Shown here piece after piece: positions 34,021 through 57,435 of a stretch of 64,000 nucleotides of DNA. The notes under the pieces were generated by a model. That model was not told where the DNA came from. It saw only the letters and a list, made by a program, of their open reading frames with translations, and ran no database searches. A program made the position numbers and the translations under genes. Each line of letters starts with the position of its first letter. The first letter of the stretch is position 1. The DNA comes from Ostrinia nubilalis. Its lineage: Eukaryota; Arthropoda; Insecta; Lepidoptera; Crambidae. The DNA lies in assembly GCF_963855985.1 (NCBI RefSeq), contig NC_087093.1:1557501-1621500 (forward strand), read 5' to 3'.

Positions 34021-35242
34021 CTCTACTAGCTATTTTTAACTTGTGATAGATTTGATTTCATAATCGCTTTGCTACATCCATAAATTAGAAGCAAAACAAT
34101 AAGTGTATTTATTTCAAAATGGAATAGATTGCGCAATAAATTAGCTCAAAATGTGTCTATAGAAACAGGACCTGTTGATACCAAATTTTCTCAACCTTGG
34201 CCCAGTCACTACCGTGCCCCATCGAGCAAGAGCTCTCGGTGTAATGAAAGGTTATTGTCTCGAAATTCGGAGGCCTCGATTGTTGGCCTCGGCCTGCCAG
34301 GCTGCGACGCAATATTCGAGCTTAATTAATCGTAAACGAACGGCTTTTCACTGAACTTCATTATGATAAGAAAAATATTATCTTGAAAAAGGTGGACCGA
34401 ACTTTGGCCCTTTTTTTCAAAGCTAAAATAGCAAGAATTTAATTCATTAATTTAATGACATCACTGAGATTCTTCCGTAATTTATATAAGTAATCCTGAA
34501 GCAGTGGTAGGGCTAGTTGCCCTGAAAATGGTCTACCAATAACGAAATTGATTAAATTGCGGTTAAAGACATTTTAAAATTGAAGTATTAAACACAATTA
34601 AAAAATTAACAATTAAGCCAAAGGTCTCTCTCTAGCTAACTGCTCGCACACAAACATGTTGATAGCCCAATAAAAATAAATAAATAAATAAAATTTAAGT
34701 AACTTAATTGAATTTTAAAAATAAATACCTGCACTTTAGCTTAGCATAATGACTGAGTTTTTACGTTCCTTCTACAAAGTCAACTGAAAAATTGTATTGT
34801 GAAACTGAGCTTTCAATGCATTGAAAGTCACATTCAATTAAATGTTCGGGACCAGCTGGACAATACTTATTGCTATTTCTTGCAAGACTTGTTTCGAGCC
34901 ATAAATCAATGGTTCATATTAAAACCTAGATGAATGATGGTGTCTCGTTCGTTTTATCTTTCGCTTCCGAGCCTTCAGATTTAGATCTCTGGACCGAGCT
35001 CTGTCACGGGAGCATTAATTTCAAAGCTACATCCACTACTATTGCTGCAACTCACATAAAACTCATACTCATAGTCCAGCTCTATTATTTTCAAAAAATG
35101 TAAGTTCATACTTTGATTCCCAACGGGGCCACAGTTCCATGACATTAAAAATTAAAAGCCATTTTCTTAGTATCATTGGTATTATTTTAAAATTTCATGA
35201 ACCTGGTGGGAAAAGAAAAACAATAGAGTTGTAGGTACTTAC
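34021..35242. other. Intergenic; possible conserved noncoding patch
   Basis: 34190-34340 is more complex and G+C-richer (TCTCGGTGTAATGAAAGGTT, CGAGCTTAATTAATCGTAAA) than its surroundings. It has an open frame of 66 codons without features. A regulatory element is possible but unproven. Confidence 0.35.
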
Positions 35243-35520
35243 TAACACCCGTATTCACAAACTATACTTACCTATGCAAAGCAGCAACGCTATGCGAAAT
35301 GAGACATTTCTCAATGCGTTCCATATGACAAGCCTTTCAATTCATAAACAATACTTAAACGACCCTTGACTATGCAAAATCAGAGTGTTGAATAGAGTTC
35401 CGTGATTGGTTCGCTTATGTTACGCACTTCACTCTGCTAACTGACATGACATTCCTGTCATTCAAACGGTGCAACGGTTTTTATGTGTCGTTATTTTGTG
35501 GATTTGTGAATTAAATAAAT

Positions 35521-36504
35521 ATGGATAAAACTACAACTATCAGGTTAGTATGAATACTTCGATTAATAATAATAGTGAAAATCATGTTTCAATCATTATT
35601 TTTCAGATAAAAAAGCTGCCGTTTTCTTCTTCCGAAAGAGAGCTGCTGATTGTAGCTTAATAAGAGAAAGGCCTATTATTGAAGACAAGCATATTATTAT
35701 CCTCTCTAAAATATCGAGTTGACGAAGCAGGCCTGGGAAACTCTAACAGTGGCTTACAATTCTGAACCATATTTTATGTTTCTCAAAGGCTCACACATCA
35801 ACTGAAAAGCTGCTGGAATAATTTAAAGACCCAAAGAATGAAAGAACTTTCTCAGGAATCAATCAAACGTTCAAAATTCAAAAAAAATTCAAAAAATTCA
35901 AATTATTTATTTGCATAAAACATGGTACATTTCAGTTATTATCTTGTTACGAGAACAACATGTTTCATCGACATAGCGATATGCAAACATTTAGTCGTCA
36001 TGCAGTATTATTATTAAATTATTAATAGTCATTATTAATATTACATGATCTACCTCCAATAGAATTCAAATGTCAACAATATTTATTACAATGCAATTAC
36101 AATATCAATTAAAACAATTAGGTAATTCAGGTAATTAAAATTTCGGATGTCACATAAATTATAATAAATTAAACAATTTTATGATCACAATACCCATTAG
36201 TAAGTAATGTTTTTAAAATATATAGTACGTAGATTTATGAGGAATAACTAAGCAGAATATACTCAAAGGAATTAAATTCATAATTTGCTTTTCAGGTATC
36301 AAGAAATTAAGATTAGTAGTAGCAAGAATGAAGATTAAGACAGAAACAAGAATTATCAAACGCACCACATTGAATAATATACAACAAGACCAGGCTTTGC
36401 ACGAGTTGGGGCTACAAAGAGAAAAAATATTGATAGAAAGAGAAAATAATTTGTTAGAACATGAAAAAAAGATTTATGATTTACAAATACATAAAACTAA
36501 TTAG
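35521..36504 (+). pseudogene. Harbinger Myb/SANT-like protein, broken
   Basis: ATG at 35521 (MDKTTTI) precedes a probable intron. A frame around 35720-35790 then reads KQAWETLTVAYNSEPYF, and a shifted frame reads HTSTEKLLE, stop, FKDPKN. This corresponds to the W..L...YN......T.EKL...K core of the MADF/Myb-SANT domain. About 36290-36504 encodes the C-terminal coiled coil (ALHELGLQREKILIEREN, then LLEHEKKIYDLQ) and a stop. An A+T-rich ~420-bp stretch at 35870-36290, with CAAATTATTTATTTGC at its start, may be a LINE tail inserted between them. Such proteins assist transposase nuclear entry and DNA binding in Harbinger elements. Confidence 0.6.
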
Positions 36505-36543
36505 ACATTGAAGATTGATGAAAATAAAACTTCATTAAAATTT

Positions 36544-36800
36544 TTATGTTTTATTTGCCACTAGCAACTGATACATTATGTAGGTGGCACTGAAAGGCCA
36601 CCTCGCAGTTAATTTCCTCAGGTCTTCTTTTATCAGTGGTAAAAGTATGAAAAGTACCCCATCATTGGAAAACCTAAACTAAATTCGTCTGAATTGTAAT
36701 AATCAAAGGGATTTTGGGAATCCCGTATCACTTTTCTGGTACTTATTCTACTTTGCTCATTGATATAATTATCAAATTCTTCTTCACTACTGTAATCCAT
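36544..36800 (-). pseudogene. HARBI1-type transposase, N-terminal remnant
   Basis: From the minus-strand ATG at 36800 the frame reads MDYSSEEEFDNYINEQ, then VIRDSQNPFDYYNSDEF, an acidic start followed by the NPFDYY.DEEF motif of Harbinger transposases. After a frame change it reads LPLIKEDLRKLTARWPF and stops at 36544, matching the following L.LI..DL...T.R segment. The DDE catalytic region is absent. An AATAAA on the minus strand lies at the stop. Confidence 0.6.
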
Positions 36801-37057
36801 TGTAAGATAATATTAATCGAATACAACCATAAATAAAGCAAACAAACCTCAAAAACGAGAATAACCTAAAAATTTTGACGTAAATAGACACTATGCGTTG
36901 CGTAATACAGCTCCCTGGCTACCTTAGCTTTGCGTTCATTCTAAGGGACGCATAGTGCTTGTCACCACTGAAGTATCGTCTATGAATAGGTTTTTGGGAC
37001 CCTGTGCATCCACGCGCACTATGAGGCCTCAAAGTAATGTTTGTGAATACGGGTGTA

Positions 37058-37556
37058 AGTTTCCGAAAATTTTGAATTCTTTTGACTAGAAACCTGAAAC
37101 TCGATCACGATGCACTTGGATCGGAAACATTTCCGATCATCATAATAGTGAACTGCAATCCAAGTGTTTACTAAAAAGAAAAGCCTTTTCACTAAGAAAG
37201 TAGGTATTAATTATCTAAACACAATAAATAGTAGGGGCAATTCGAGCGCTGCACATTTTTCATCATTTACTGCGAAGTAAGCGGTTTACTGCGTTTCTCA
37301 TCGCTGCACTATATATTTCTTCTAATAGTTTATTAGACTCCACTTGAAGCTCACTTTATATAGGTACTTCTCAATATAATAAATAAGGATAGTTTCAGTT
37401 ACATCAAAGATGTTTTTAACTTTTACAGCTTACAGCACTTTCGTGAAGCTGAAAGCTTCAATTATGAGCTTTAATGTGTTAATTTATTACTACAGCTTTT
37501 ACGTAACGGTGTTTTATTAATAACTACATACATATCATCTATAAATAATAATAAAT
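37058..37556. other. Intergenic, nothing recognised
   Basis: No gene or clear repeat. Confidence 0.45.
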
Positions 37557-37559
37557 AAT

Positions 37560-37756
37560 ATAATATATCTTTGGACAATTGTTTGTTTGTTTACTTGAAC
37601 GCGCTAATCTCAGGAACTACTGGTCCGATTTGAAAAATTATTTCAGTGTTAGATAGCCCATTTATCGAGGATGGCTATATACCATCACGCTACGAGTAAT
37701 AGGTGCAGAGCAAAAATGATTTTCACGCGTACGAAGTCGCGGGCATAGCTAGTTGA
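37560..37756 (+). repeat. CTAG-type repeat
   Basis: It contains CTCAGGAACTACTGGTCCGA and TTTGAAAAATTATTTCAGTG and ends ACGCGTACGAAGTCGCGGGC, then ATAGCTAGT, as in the other family members. Confidence 0.6.
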
Positions 37757-38612
37757 AGATATGTATCAAAATAAATAATTAATTGCTCATTATCATACAT
37801 AACTTGTGAGAAATTACTCGTACATTAGTCCTAGTCTCTACACACAGATAGTGTACTTATGTAGTTATGTTTATGTAAATTATGTTACTCAGCCATAAAG
37901 TACCGTCTTACTAAGCATCCGATGGGTTTGAAATATTCAGTGGCGTAGCTTGGGGGGGGCAGGGGGGGCCATGGCCCCGGGCGGCATATGAAAGGGGGCG
38001 GCGGATAAGAAAAAAAACATTGCATGAACAAGAAAAAAAAAGGTCGACTATGTCTACGTTGAGACTAACAAATCTAGCTATACTGGCAATTAAAAATGAG
38101 ATACAATTTGATATCGACGATTGTGTAAAAGATTTTGCTTTGAAAAAAGCACGAAGAGTACATTTTTAATCTATTTTTTAAAGTAATAGTAACAAAAATA
38201 TTTAAGGAGCTTACTTACCCCTCTTAAACTTGCGCCACAGATAATCTTTCGTGATTTCTCTTGTTACAAACCGAAATAAAAAAGTTGTTTGTAAATAGTT
38301 AAAGCCATATCTAAGCTACTTTTAAAACCGTGTATTTATTATATTCTGCAAGTTCGAAATTCAAAATTAGCTAAAATGGTAACTTTTAGCAGTAATTAAA
38401 TCTGTAACTTGCTGCAAATATCTAATGAATTCAAACAAATTATTTTAAAAAATAGCTTCGATACATATTATACATTTTTCAAACCACTTTTTTAATTTCG
38501 GTCTATAACAAAAGTAATCAAGAAAAAATATGGTGGCGCTGGTTAGCTAGGGTACAACCCTTAATAATATTAAGCACATATGTTATTCCTTCTAAGTTCA
38601 ATGAGCACTATA

Positions 38613-40784
38613 GAGTGTGAGTCACGTTAAAGTGTACATATGAAAATAGATGAAACTAGACCTATTTTTATCGACAAAAAAGAGGTCAAGAGGTTAGAAG
38701 AGGTTTTTTTTAATTTTTTATAGAATTTTTTTTCTTCCAATTACTTATTGTAAAGAAAACGTAATAACTTTTAAACTAAGCGGTATATCCTGATAAAATA
38801 AAAACAGTAATAATGCTAAATAACAGGCGATACTAAAAAATACATAAAATACACAAAAAAGGCCAACAAATAATAAAAAAATTATACTTTTTTTAAAAAT
38901 CTGCTTTTAAATTCGTGTTTTTTTTTGGTTATATGATAAATTTCTCCAAAAAATGCCCCTATAACCGGTGGTTTTTATTACTTTGTATTATTTTCTATCA
39001 TATTATCTTCGTAAAACCAAAAATCGCATGTCTCTATCCCGATCACAACGTTTGCAATGATCGTTTGAACTAAGCCTCTCCGGGCGCGCCATTCAACGCT
39101 TCGTTAACAACAAAACTGAAAATGGCTCTAGATTTGTAATTTTGATAAAGATAAGTTAGATTTCAAATAAAAACAAAAGATTTCGAAGTAAAATAAGCAT
39201 TTTAGTTAAAATTAAAATTGTCTCTACCTGTAGCGGAGAATAATGTTGTGGCAGGCCTTTGTTCAAACGATCATAGCAAATGTTGTGATAGGGATAGAGA
39301 CATGCGATTTTTGGTTTTACAAAGATGATACGATAGAGAATAATACAAAGTAATAAAAACCGCCTGTTATAGGGGAATTTTTTGGAGAAATTTATCAAAT
39401 AACCAAAAAAACATGAATTTAAAAGCAGATTTTTTTCAAAAAGTATCATTTTTTATTATTTGTTGGCATTTTTTGTGTATTTTATGTATTTTTTAGGGTT
39501 CCGTACCTCAAAAGGAAAAAACGGAACCCTTATAGGATCACTTTGTTGTCCGTCCGTCCGTCTGTCAAGACCCTTTATCTCAAGAACGCGTGAACGTATC
39601 AAGCTGAAATTCACATGAAATACTCAGGTCTATTGTCCCTTTAAGCTGTGAAAATATCAAACTTCTAAGCCAAGCCAATCAAAAGATACAGCCGATTATG
39701 TCGATATTTTCAACAAATTTTCGACACTCGCAAAGGAATCAAAACCTACAGGATACTTCCCGTAAACTCAGAATCTTGAAATTTGGCATAAAGCATTGTC
39801 ATATAATGCAAATATAGGAAAAATTGCGAAAATTACATTTTTTTAGTTATATAATATAATAAAAATATTTTAATAAAATGAAACTTACTACCTTATTTCT
39901 CACGAACGAATAAAGGTATCAAATTGAAATTTATACCAAATACCTAGATCTATTGTCCCTTTAAGAAGTAAAAAAATCAAACTTCTAAGTTAACGCGATC
40001 AAAAGATACAGCAGTTTATACCGACACCTTAGACGAATTTCCGTCACACGCTAGGGAATCAAAACCTACAAGGTACTTCCTGTGGACTCAGAATCTTGAA
40101 ATTCGGCACGAAGCAACGTTATATAGTATAGATAAAGGAAAAATTGCGAAAATGATAAATTTGAAGTTATATAAAATTTAAAATATTATTTTTGCTTACA
40201 TGACATAAAATATTTTTTTAATAATTATAAACTTACTACCTACCCTTTTTCACATGAACGCGTAGAGATATTAAAGTTGAAATTCATATCAAACACTTCT
40301 TAAATCTAATTGCCTCTAAACTGTGAGAAATTCTAAATCAACGCAAAAATTCAAAACGCTGAGGTAGGTACCTACCTATAATGCAAATATAGGAAAAATA
40401 AATAAATAAAAAATAATCATACCGCATATTTTGAAATTCGCCACTACTCGCAACGGAATCAAGTAAGTAATTTGATTTAATACGTCATAAATTGTAAACC
40501 GCTACGTTTGTACGGCGGAACCCTCGGTGTGCGAGCCCGACTCGCACTTGGCCGGTTTTTTAGTATCACCTGTTATTTAGCATTATTACTGTTTTTATTT
40601 TATCAGGATATACCGCTTAGTTTAAAAGTTATTACGTTTTCTTTACAATAAGTAATTGGAAGAAAAAAAATTCTGTAAAAAATTAAAAAAAAATCTCAAA
40701 AAAATTTTGACCTCTTTTTTGTCGATAAAAATAGGTCCTAGTTTCACCTATTTTCATATGTACACTTTAACGTGACTCACACTG
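38613..40784. mobile_element. TA-flanked foldback DNA element, copy 3
   Basis: Same family as 9615-10722, flanked by TA (38611-38612, 40785-40786). The left end has GAGTG where others have CAGTG. Arms and inner palindrome are preserved, including GGGCGCGCCATTCAACGCTT at 39080. It contains a ~1.07 kb insertion (39495-40561). It sits inside the hAT element. Confidence 0.85.
39495..40561. mobile_element. AGGGTTCCGTACC element, second insertion
   Basis: Nearly identical to 4085-5150, with the same 5' hairpin and 3' end CCGGTTTTTT. Here it sits between TATGTATTTTTT and AGTATCACCTG of the host, about 40 bp further right than in copy 1, at another T-tract. It is an independent insertion, not a duplicate of the first. 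Confidence 0.75.
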
Positions 40785-41127
40785 TATATATTTTAAGACA
40801 ATATTTACTCTCAATTGACAAATAAATACTTTAATACTTGTTATTATTGTTTATTGTTATACACCTAGTGTTACATAATAAAGCTGAGCTATTTAAGAAA
40901 ATCAAACTTCCTGTGGGTTTCAAGCAATTGCTTCTCTTTAATGTATTTTCCTTCTGAAGCAGTGCGCGGTAGTTTATTTTGACTTTCAACAAATAAGGTG
41001 AATAGTGTACCTGAAGTTCATTCAATATAATATTTAAACTTTAAAATATTTATAATTAAAATAAAGGGCGGCGGATTTCCGGACGGCCCCGGGCGGCGAA
41101 AAGCCACGCTACGCCACTGGAAATATT

Positions 41128-42380
41128 AATGAAGGCTTGAGGTGACAAAGAAGACATTCAGCAATTTAGAGTAGTGCGTTTATTTTCGAATGTTTTCGTC
41201 CTAATTGTGATTCGACCCAAAAAATACTGCAGCCGGAGTCTATTTCGATGCGCATTTGTATAAGAATCTCCGGATTTAAACCTATTATCAAGCTTCGAGG
41301 CAGCGAGCCAACATTCGTGTGCATTCTGTGTGAACGCTCTAATAATTGTCGCGTTATGTCGTCAACAAACGCTTTACATCTGATCGATGGTCGTTGACCG
41401 ACCGCAAATATGTGTGCCTAATCTTGGGGATATGATTATTAAGGAGGACATTATTTTGGAAGTGAATTTGCACTATTATGTGTTACACTTTCATAAATCA
41501 TTATGGGTTGTAATATCAATTAAAGTCCTCTTCAGATCATCAAGGTCGTCAGTTGACAAAGTTATACAAATGTAAACAAACTTTGAGATATTAAGGAAAA
41601 TCCTGAAAAAGTTTCATGGCAGTCACTGCCGTCATAACGTAAAAACATTTTATAGAGCTTGATAGCTTGCAAACACTCTTATTTGTTTTATCCACCTTAC
41701 TAATAAAGCGTATTTGCCAGCTCTAATTTATTTATTTATTTATTTATGGTAAAATTAAAATCAAAATCCATGGAGTGCCTAAGTTTTTGCGTGAAAAATA
41801 TCCATCCTCAAACTATTGCGGTTATAATGTGTATCGATATTAGTTATGGTAATTTAATGTCTAAGTTGGCATGTGAGTTACCTACTATAAAACTTTGACG
41901 GGAAAATTATACTTTAGGAAATAACAAAACGTTCCTTGTGCCTTTATTTATCAAAGTTGCAGATTAGGTTCAAAGCCAAACGCGTTTTATAGAGCTTTTT
42001 TCACAAACGAAAAACGTTCTTGTCTTATGTGAGTACATAAGAGTACAGTACATTTCTTAACGTCATACAAAACAAACAATTAATTAACAAAACATCGGCA
42101 TAAGTGCACATTTGTGACGTTATAATAACCTAAATTCGTTATCAATTCTTTGAAGTACAGCTGCTAGTATAGGGACGAATCGCTCGTTAATTTGTTAAGA
42201 CAATAGAATAGGCATATTTAAAATCAATGTGGAATTACAACGGTTTTCGTATTTACGTTATTATTTTCCTTAATAATTCTATACCTTTCAAACTTGCAGA
42301 CAAAAGAGTTCGAGTTCTACAGTTTAGGATCCTTTGTCCAAAAAGTTGAAAACACAACCTTATACCAATTGCATCAAAGA
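41128..42380. other. Intergenic, nothing recognised
   Basis: It contains a (TTTA)n microsatellite at about 41724-41746. No gene is supported. Confidence 0.45.
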
Positions 42381-42382
42381 CG

Positions 42383-42437
42383 TGTTACGAACTTTTTAGC
42401 TACTTTGGGTGTCACGAACTAATTGACGCTGACTGTA
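42383..42437. mobile_element. Half of the AGTCAGCGTCAA MITE
   Basis: TTTAGCTACTTTGGGTGTCA followed by TTGACGCTGACTGT matches the right arm of the complete MITE at 48136-48252. The left arm is missing. Confidence 0.6.
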
Positions 42438-42487
42438 CTAAAAACGTTGAGCCTAGGTATAATTAAGGATCCTTAGTAGATCTAAAT

Positions 42488-42713
42488 CAGTCTTTCCCAA
42501 AGTGGGCGATAACGCCCCCTTGTGGGCGCTGCAGGTTTAAAGACGGGGCGGTAAGAGACCCAGAAAAAAAAATCGGGACGTTGTGTAGAGGCTTGGGAGG
42601 CGTCATCTACTAGACAACTCTTAGACATCGACTCTTGACTACAAAAATGGGGGGCACTAAAAATAATTTATTCTCTAAGTGGGCAGTAGACTAAATAAGT
42701 TTGGGAACCACTG
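42488..42713. mobile_element. hAT MITE with perfect target duplication
   Basis: Ends CAGTCTTTCCCAAAGTGGGC and GTTTGGGAACCACTG are bordered by ATCTAAAT on both sides (42480-42487 and 42714-42721). It is 226 bp and noncoding. Confidence 0.9.
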
Positions 42714-42954
42714 ATCTAAATGATGCTACTTAACAACAAAAATTAGCAGCTTTTGCACGGTCTTAAGTAAGTCTAAGGAATTAATCTGGGGGCACGGCAG
42801 TGCCCCCGCCAAGTCGAGCGCGAAGCAAACACTGCCGTACCATCCTTTACTGGAACCAGTTCGCCGCATTTTCAGGCCCCTATTTGAGAACCTCTGGATA
42901 AGATTAGAACGCAGAAATTTTCGTCATCTAGTAAGCTATAATCACATACTTAAA

Positions 42955-43160
42955 ATCCAAAATTTCAAGTCTGTAGGTCATTTAGTTCCGAAGTTAAGCG
43001 AAAGCAAAGTTTCGCATTTATGACACTCACTCACTCACTCACTGATGATCATCAAAATAGAACTAGTACTTCCCATAAACTCAGAGAGCTGAAATTTGGT
43101 ACAGAGTTAGGGTTTAATGGCCAAATAAAGGGAAAACTATAAAAACTAGGAAAATCGAAG
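42955..43160 (+). repeat. Interspersed repeat with (CACT)n block
   Basis: TTAAGCGAAAGCAAAGTTTC, (ACTC)n at 43024-43043 and CAGAGAGCTGAAATTTGGTA form the layout seen in CTAG-type or RTE-derived repeats. No terminal CTAG is found, so it is probably truncated. Confidence 0.45.
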
Positions 43161-44080
43161 ATCTGGAGTAACACCATATTCATTATCAATACTACTAGCG
43201 CCACACCGGCACCGTGGTGTTCACCTGTACCGCTCACCGCTAGATGGCGCTAGCACTTTGAGCGTCGATTTGCTGCACCGCGGTGTCCAGATTTTTTTTC
43301 CTTTCTAGACCCCCCCGTCCATTAAGTTGAATGTTGTGTAATTTGAATTTTGTTGATTGCGTTTATTATATCGTGACGTGAGGTTCGCTAAGGTTAAGTT
43401 ATTATTAAAACAATTCTGATTCGTTGTCCGATTTAAAGGTCGCTGTGTTTAATATCGTAAAAAAAATGTCGATAATATTACAGGACGACGACGTTAAAGA
43501 ATTATGCCACATTCTACAAAAAGAAGTGAAATCCCACCAAAAACATTCTGTAAAAAACTAGCCAAGTCTCGATGGAGCTGCTTGTTTATCTCTAAAAAGT
43601 AATGAAATCTAGACAAAGTCGTGCCAAGTCTATGGTTCTTTACTGCGATTTCTTTATTATTATAGTTAATGTTGTGTGTTAATACTATTACTCTTATCTC
43701 CTCGATACTGAATACTTGTATTAGGTACAATGGACAGCATCAGACTATAATTTTATTGCAATATAACCCCAATTGCATTAACATAAGATACACAATGTTT
43801 AGTTTGACATGGCCGTCTTGTATACCCGCATCTTTGTTAGCCCATACATTATCAGCGGTGATAAGGACATTCCCGCGGCCATTGTCCATTAAGGAATTAA
43901 CTAACTCGATGTTAATTTATGTGTTATGTTAAACATATTAGTGGTGATTGCTATTAATTATGGAAACCGATGTATCTCAAATCTTATCTTTAGATTCGAC
44001 TTTAAACAAAGATGAAGATGAAATTAATGTTTACTGGTTCATCCATTTAAATTAATTTGATCAAAACTTTGATGTTTTGG
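43161..44080. other. Intergenic, nothing recognised
   Basis: A short C-rich strip (GACCCCCCCGTCC) lies near 43310. Frames at 43494-43932 show no domain. Confidence 0.4.
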
Positions 44081-44082
44081 TA

Positions 44083-44245
44083 GATAGAATAGAACAGACT
44101 TTATTGTACACTACATAAGACAAGAAAAGAAACGACTACACAAAAGAAACGGCACAATTCAGGTCTTATCGCTATAAAGTGACCTCTTCCAGACAACCTA
44201 CAGGACAGTTGTTTAGACTAGAAAGGAATTTGATCTTAAACTTCT
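44083..44245 (-). mobile_element. LINE 3' end, reversed
   Basis: GATAGAATAGAACAGACTTT and ATTGTACACTACATAAGACA are the mirror of a LINE 3' end with a TATTCTATTC-type tail. Only UTR is visible. Confidence 0.5.
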
Positions 44246-45111
44246 CGATACTTAGGGAAAAACATTGTTATTATTCTGTATAGAACCATAATGTGCTATA
44301 AAGATGGCAGCTATCTGTAATGCAATATGTGCGTGAGTTTATATTTGTACAAAAACGAATGGGTGACTGATAAAAATATTCCTTTGCCGTCCACGATGAA
44401 TGAAATTTAATGTAACCCCGATTTCTAGTAGATATCCAATCTAAGATTCTTAATTAACTCCATGGGAATTGATTATACTGTAAGATAGAGCTCAATTGTA
44501 TACAATAAAGGAAAAGAAAAGAGTAGATATCAACTTTTTATACTCAGGTATCCTTCAAAGGTACACATCAACCACATCAAAATGTATGTAGGCAAGACTT
44601 TAAAACTTACAAAACAGTTATGGCAGGTATTGCTGAATTTAAATTTAAGGTAAAAGTTTCAAATTAATCAATGTCCTGTCATAGGTACTTCGAGCTGGCA
44701 TTATGTAGGTAGAGCAAGTTCTCCTATGCATGCATGCATATATTACTGCATATTCTAAAAACATGAAAAGTATCAAAGAAAGATTATTATTTCTTATTAG
44801 ATCTTTATTTTAAATTAGGTAAATTATTTCGAAAATTTTGCTTTTCAACATTAAAAAAAATCCCATATTTTTCATTCACTGGCTTAAAAGTTAAAACAGT
44901 ATTTTGGCGTTTAAGAGTTCAAAGTAAGCAACAAAACTTTTTTTACATAGACAAGCAGGTAATATTTCTGAAACTTTCGTCTACAGTCTGCTTTAAAGCG
45001 ACTCCCGCATTTCGCATTCTAGTCAAAACAATGTTCCAACGAAAAAGTCCCAAAACTCCACACAATCGGGAGCGTAGTTCAAATCGGCAGTGTAGTGTGC
45101 CTCCAGCCAAC
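44246..45111. other. Upstream region of the nidogen gene
   Basis: The A+T-rich 5' flank. No TATA box or initiator can be assigned confidently. An ATG at 45031 is in frame with the chosen start and would add 27 basic residues ahead of the signal peptide. That makes it a less likely start. Confidence 0.4.
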
Positions 45112-56751
<11,640 letters not shown>

Positions 56752-57262
56752 GCGTGAACTGAGAGACACGACGAAGCGCAAAGCAGAACTTGACTTTATA
56801 TGGCTCAAGATATTGCCACCACAATTTGAACGTTATTCATTCAAAAGTTTGTCACACTAGATCCGTTATGTGGTCTGTGGTCAGGTCAAAGTGAACGCAG
56901 CCATAATCATAGAACGCGTCCAATGTGACAAATATTTGTCAAAAGGTCAAAAAGCAATGAAACTTTTTAACATGCCGTGCACTTTATAGGATTAAGATAA
57001 AATAATGTTTCTGCTTACAACTGCGTCGTTTTCATTCAGTTCACGCAACCCTAGTGGGTGTAGGTTAGGTTAAGACTGGGTGCAGTTTGCTGTGTACAGT
57101 TCACATTGGTAATGGATCCGAATATCTGAGGCATGTCTGTGTTTAACTTGTTCTGAATACTGTGAATATCCGTTTTTTGGGAAATGTATATAAATAATAT
57201 TGCCTACAGCACAGCTAGAATATAATTGAAATAAGTTAATATAAGAGTATTTCTCAAAAAAA
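56752..57262 (+). other. Ndg: Nidogen 3' flank
   Basis: Probable 3' UTR and downstream DNA. No AATAAA is close to the stop; the first clear one is near 57408, inside the next repeat unit. The transcript end is undetermined. Confidence 0.4.
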
Positions 57263-57435
57263 ATGTACGTAACGAAACGGTAGTAACGAAATAGTAAGGC
57301 CATAAGGCTTGTTATACATTGGCGAAATATTGTGAATGCTCTTCATTTATTCAATTCGAAATATTTGTAAGTATGCACCCAAATACGGGGTAATATTAAG
57401 GGGTTAGAAATAAAATAAGGGAGTAATCATTCATA

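Larger units (their letters stand above)
35246..37055. mobile_element. PIF/Harbinger transposon with decayed genes
   Basis: Inverted ends CACCCGTATTCACAAACTA and the complement are flanked by TAA (35243-35245 and 37056-37058), the family's usual target. Inside are two converging gene remnants: a Myb/SANT-like DNA-binding protein on + and the N-terminus of a HARBI1-type transposase on the minus strand. This is the standard two-gene layout of the superfamily. The catalytic DDE core is deleted and the Myb gene is frameshifted and interrupted, so the element is dead. The 145-bp MITE at 24773-24917 shares its ends. Confidence 0.85.
37938..41119. mobile_element. hAT-type element carrying nested transposons
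   Basis: Ends CAGTGGCGTAGC and GCTACGCCACTG are flanked by a perfect 8-bp duplication GAAATATT (37930-37937 and 41120-41127). Both are diagnostic of hAT elements. Subterminal GGCCCCGGGCGGC blocks are inverted at the two ends. Without the nested foldback element (38613-40784) the element is about 1.0 kb, has no transposase frame, and is non-autonomous. Confidence 0.9.

Noticed and set aside
45031..45111. Upstream in-frame ATG as the nidogen start
   Set aside because: It would put a basic 27-residue extension before a textbook signal peptide. The ATG at 45112 has a good context.
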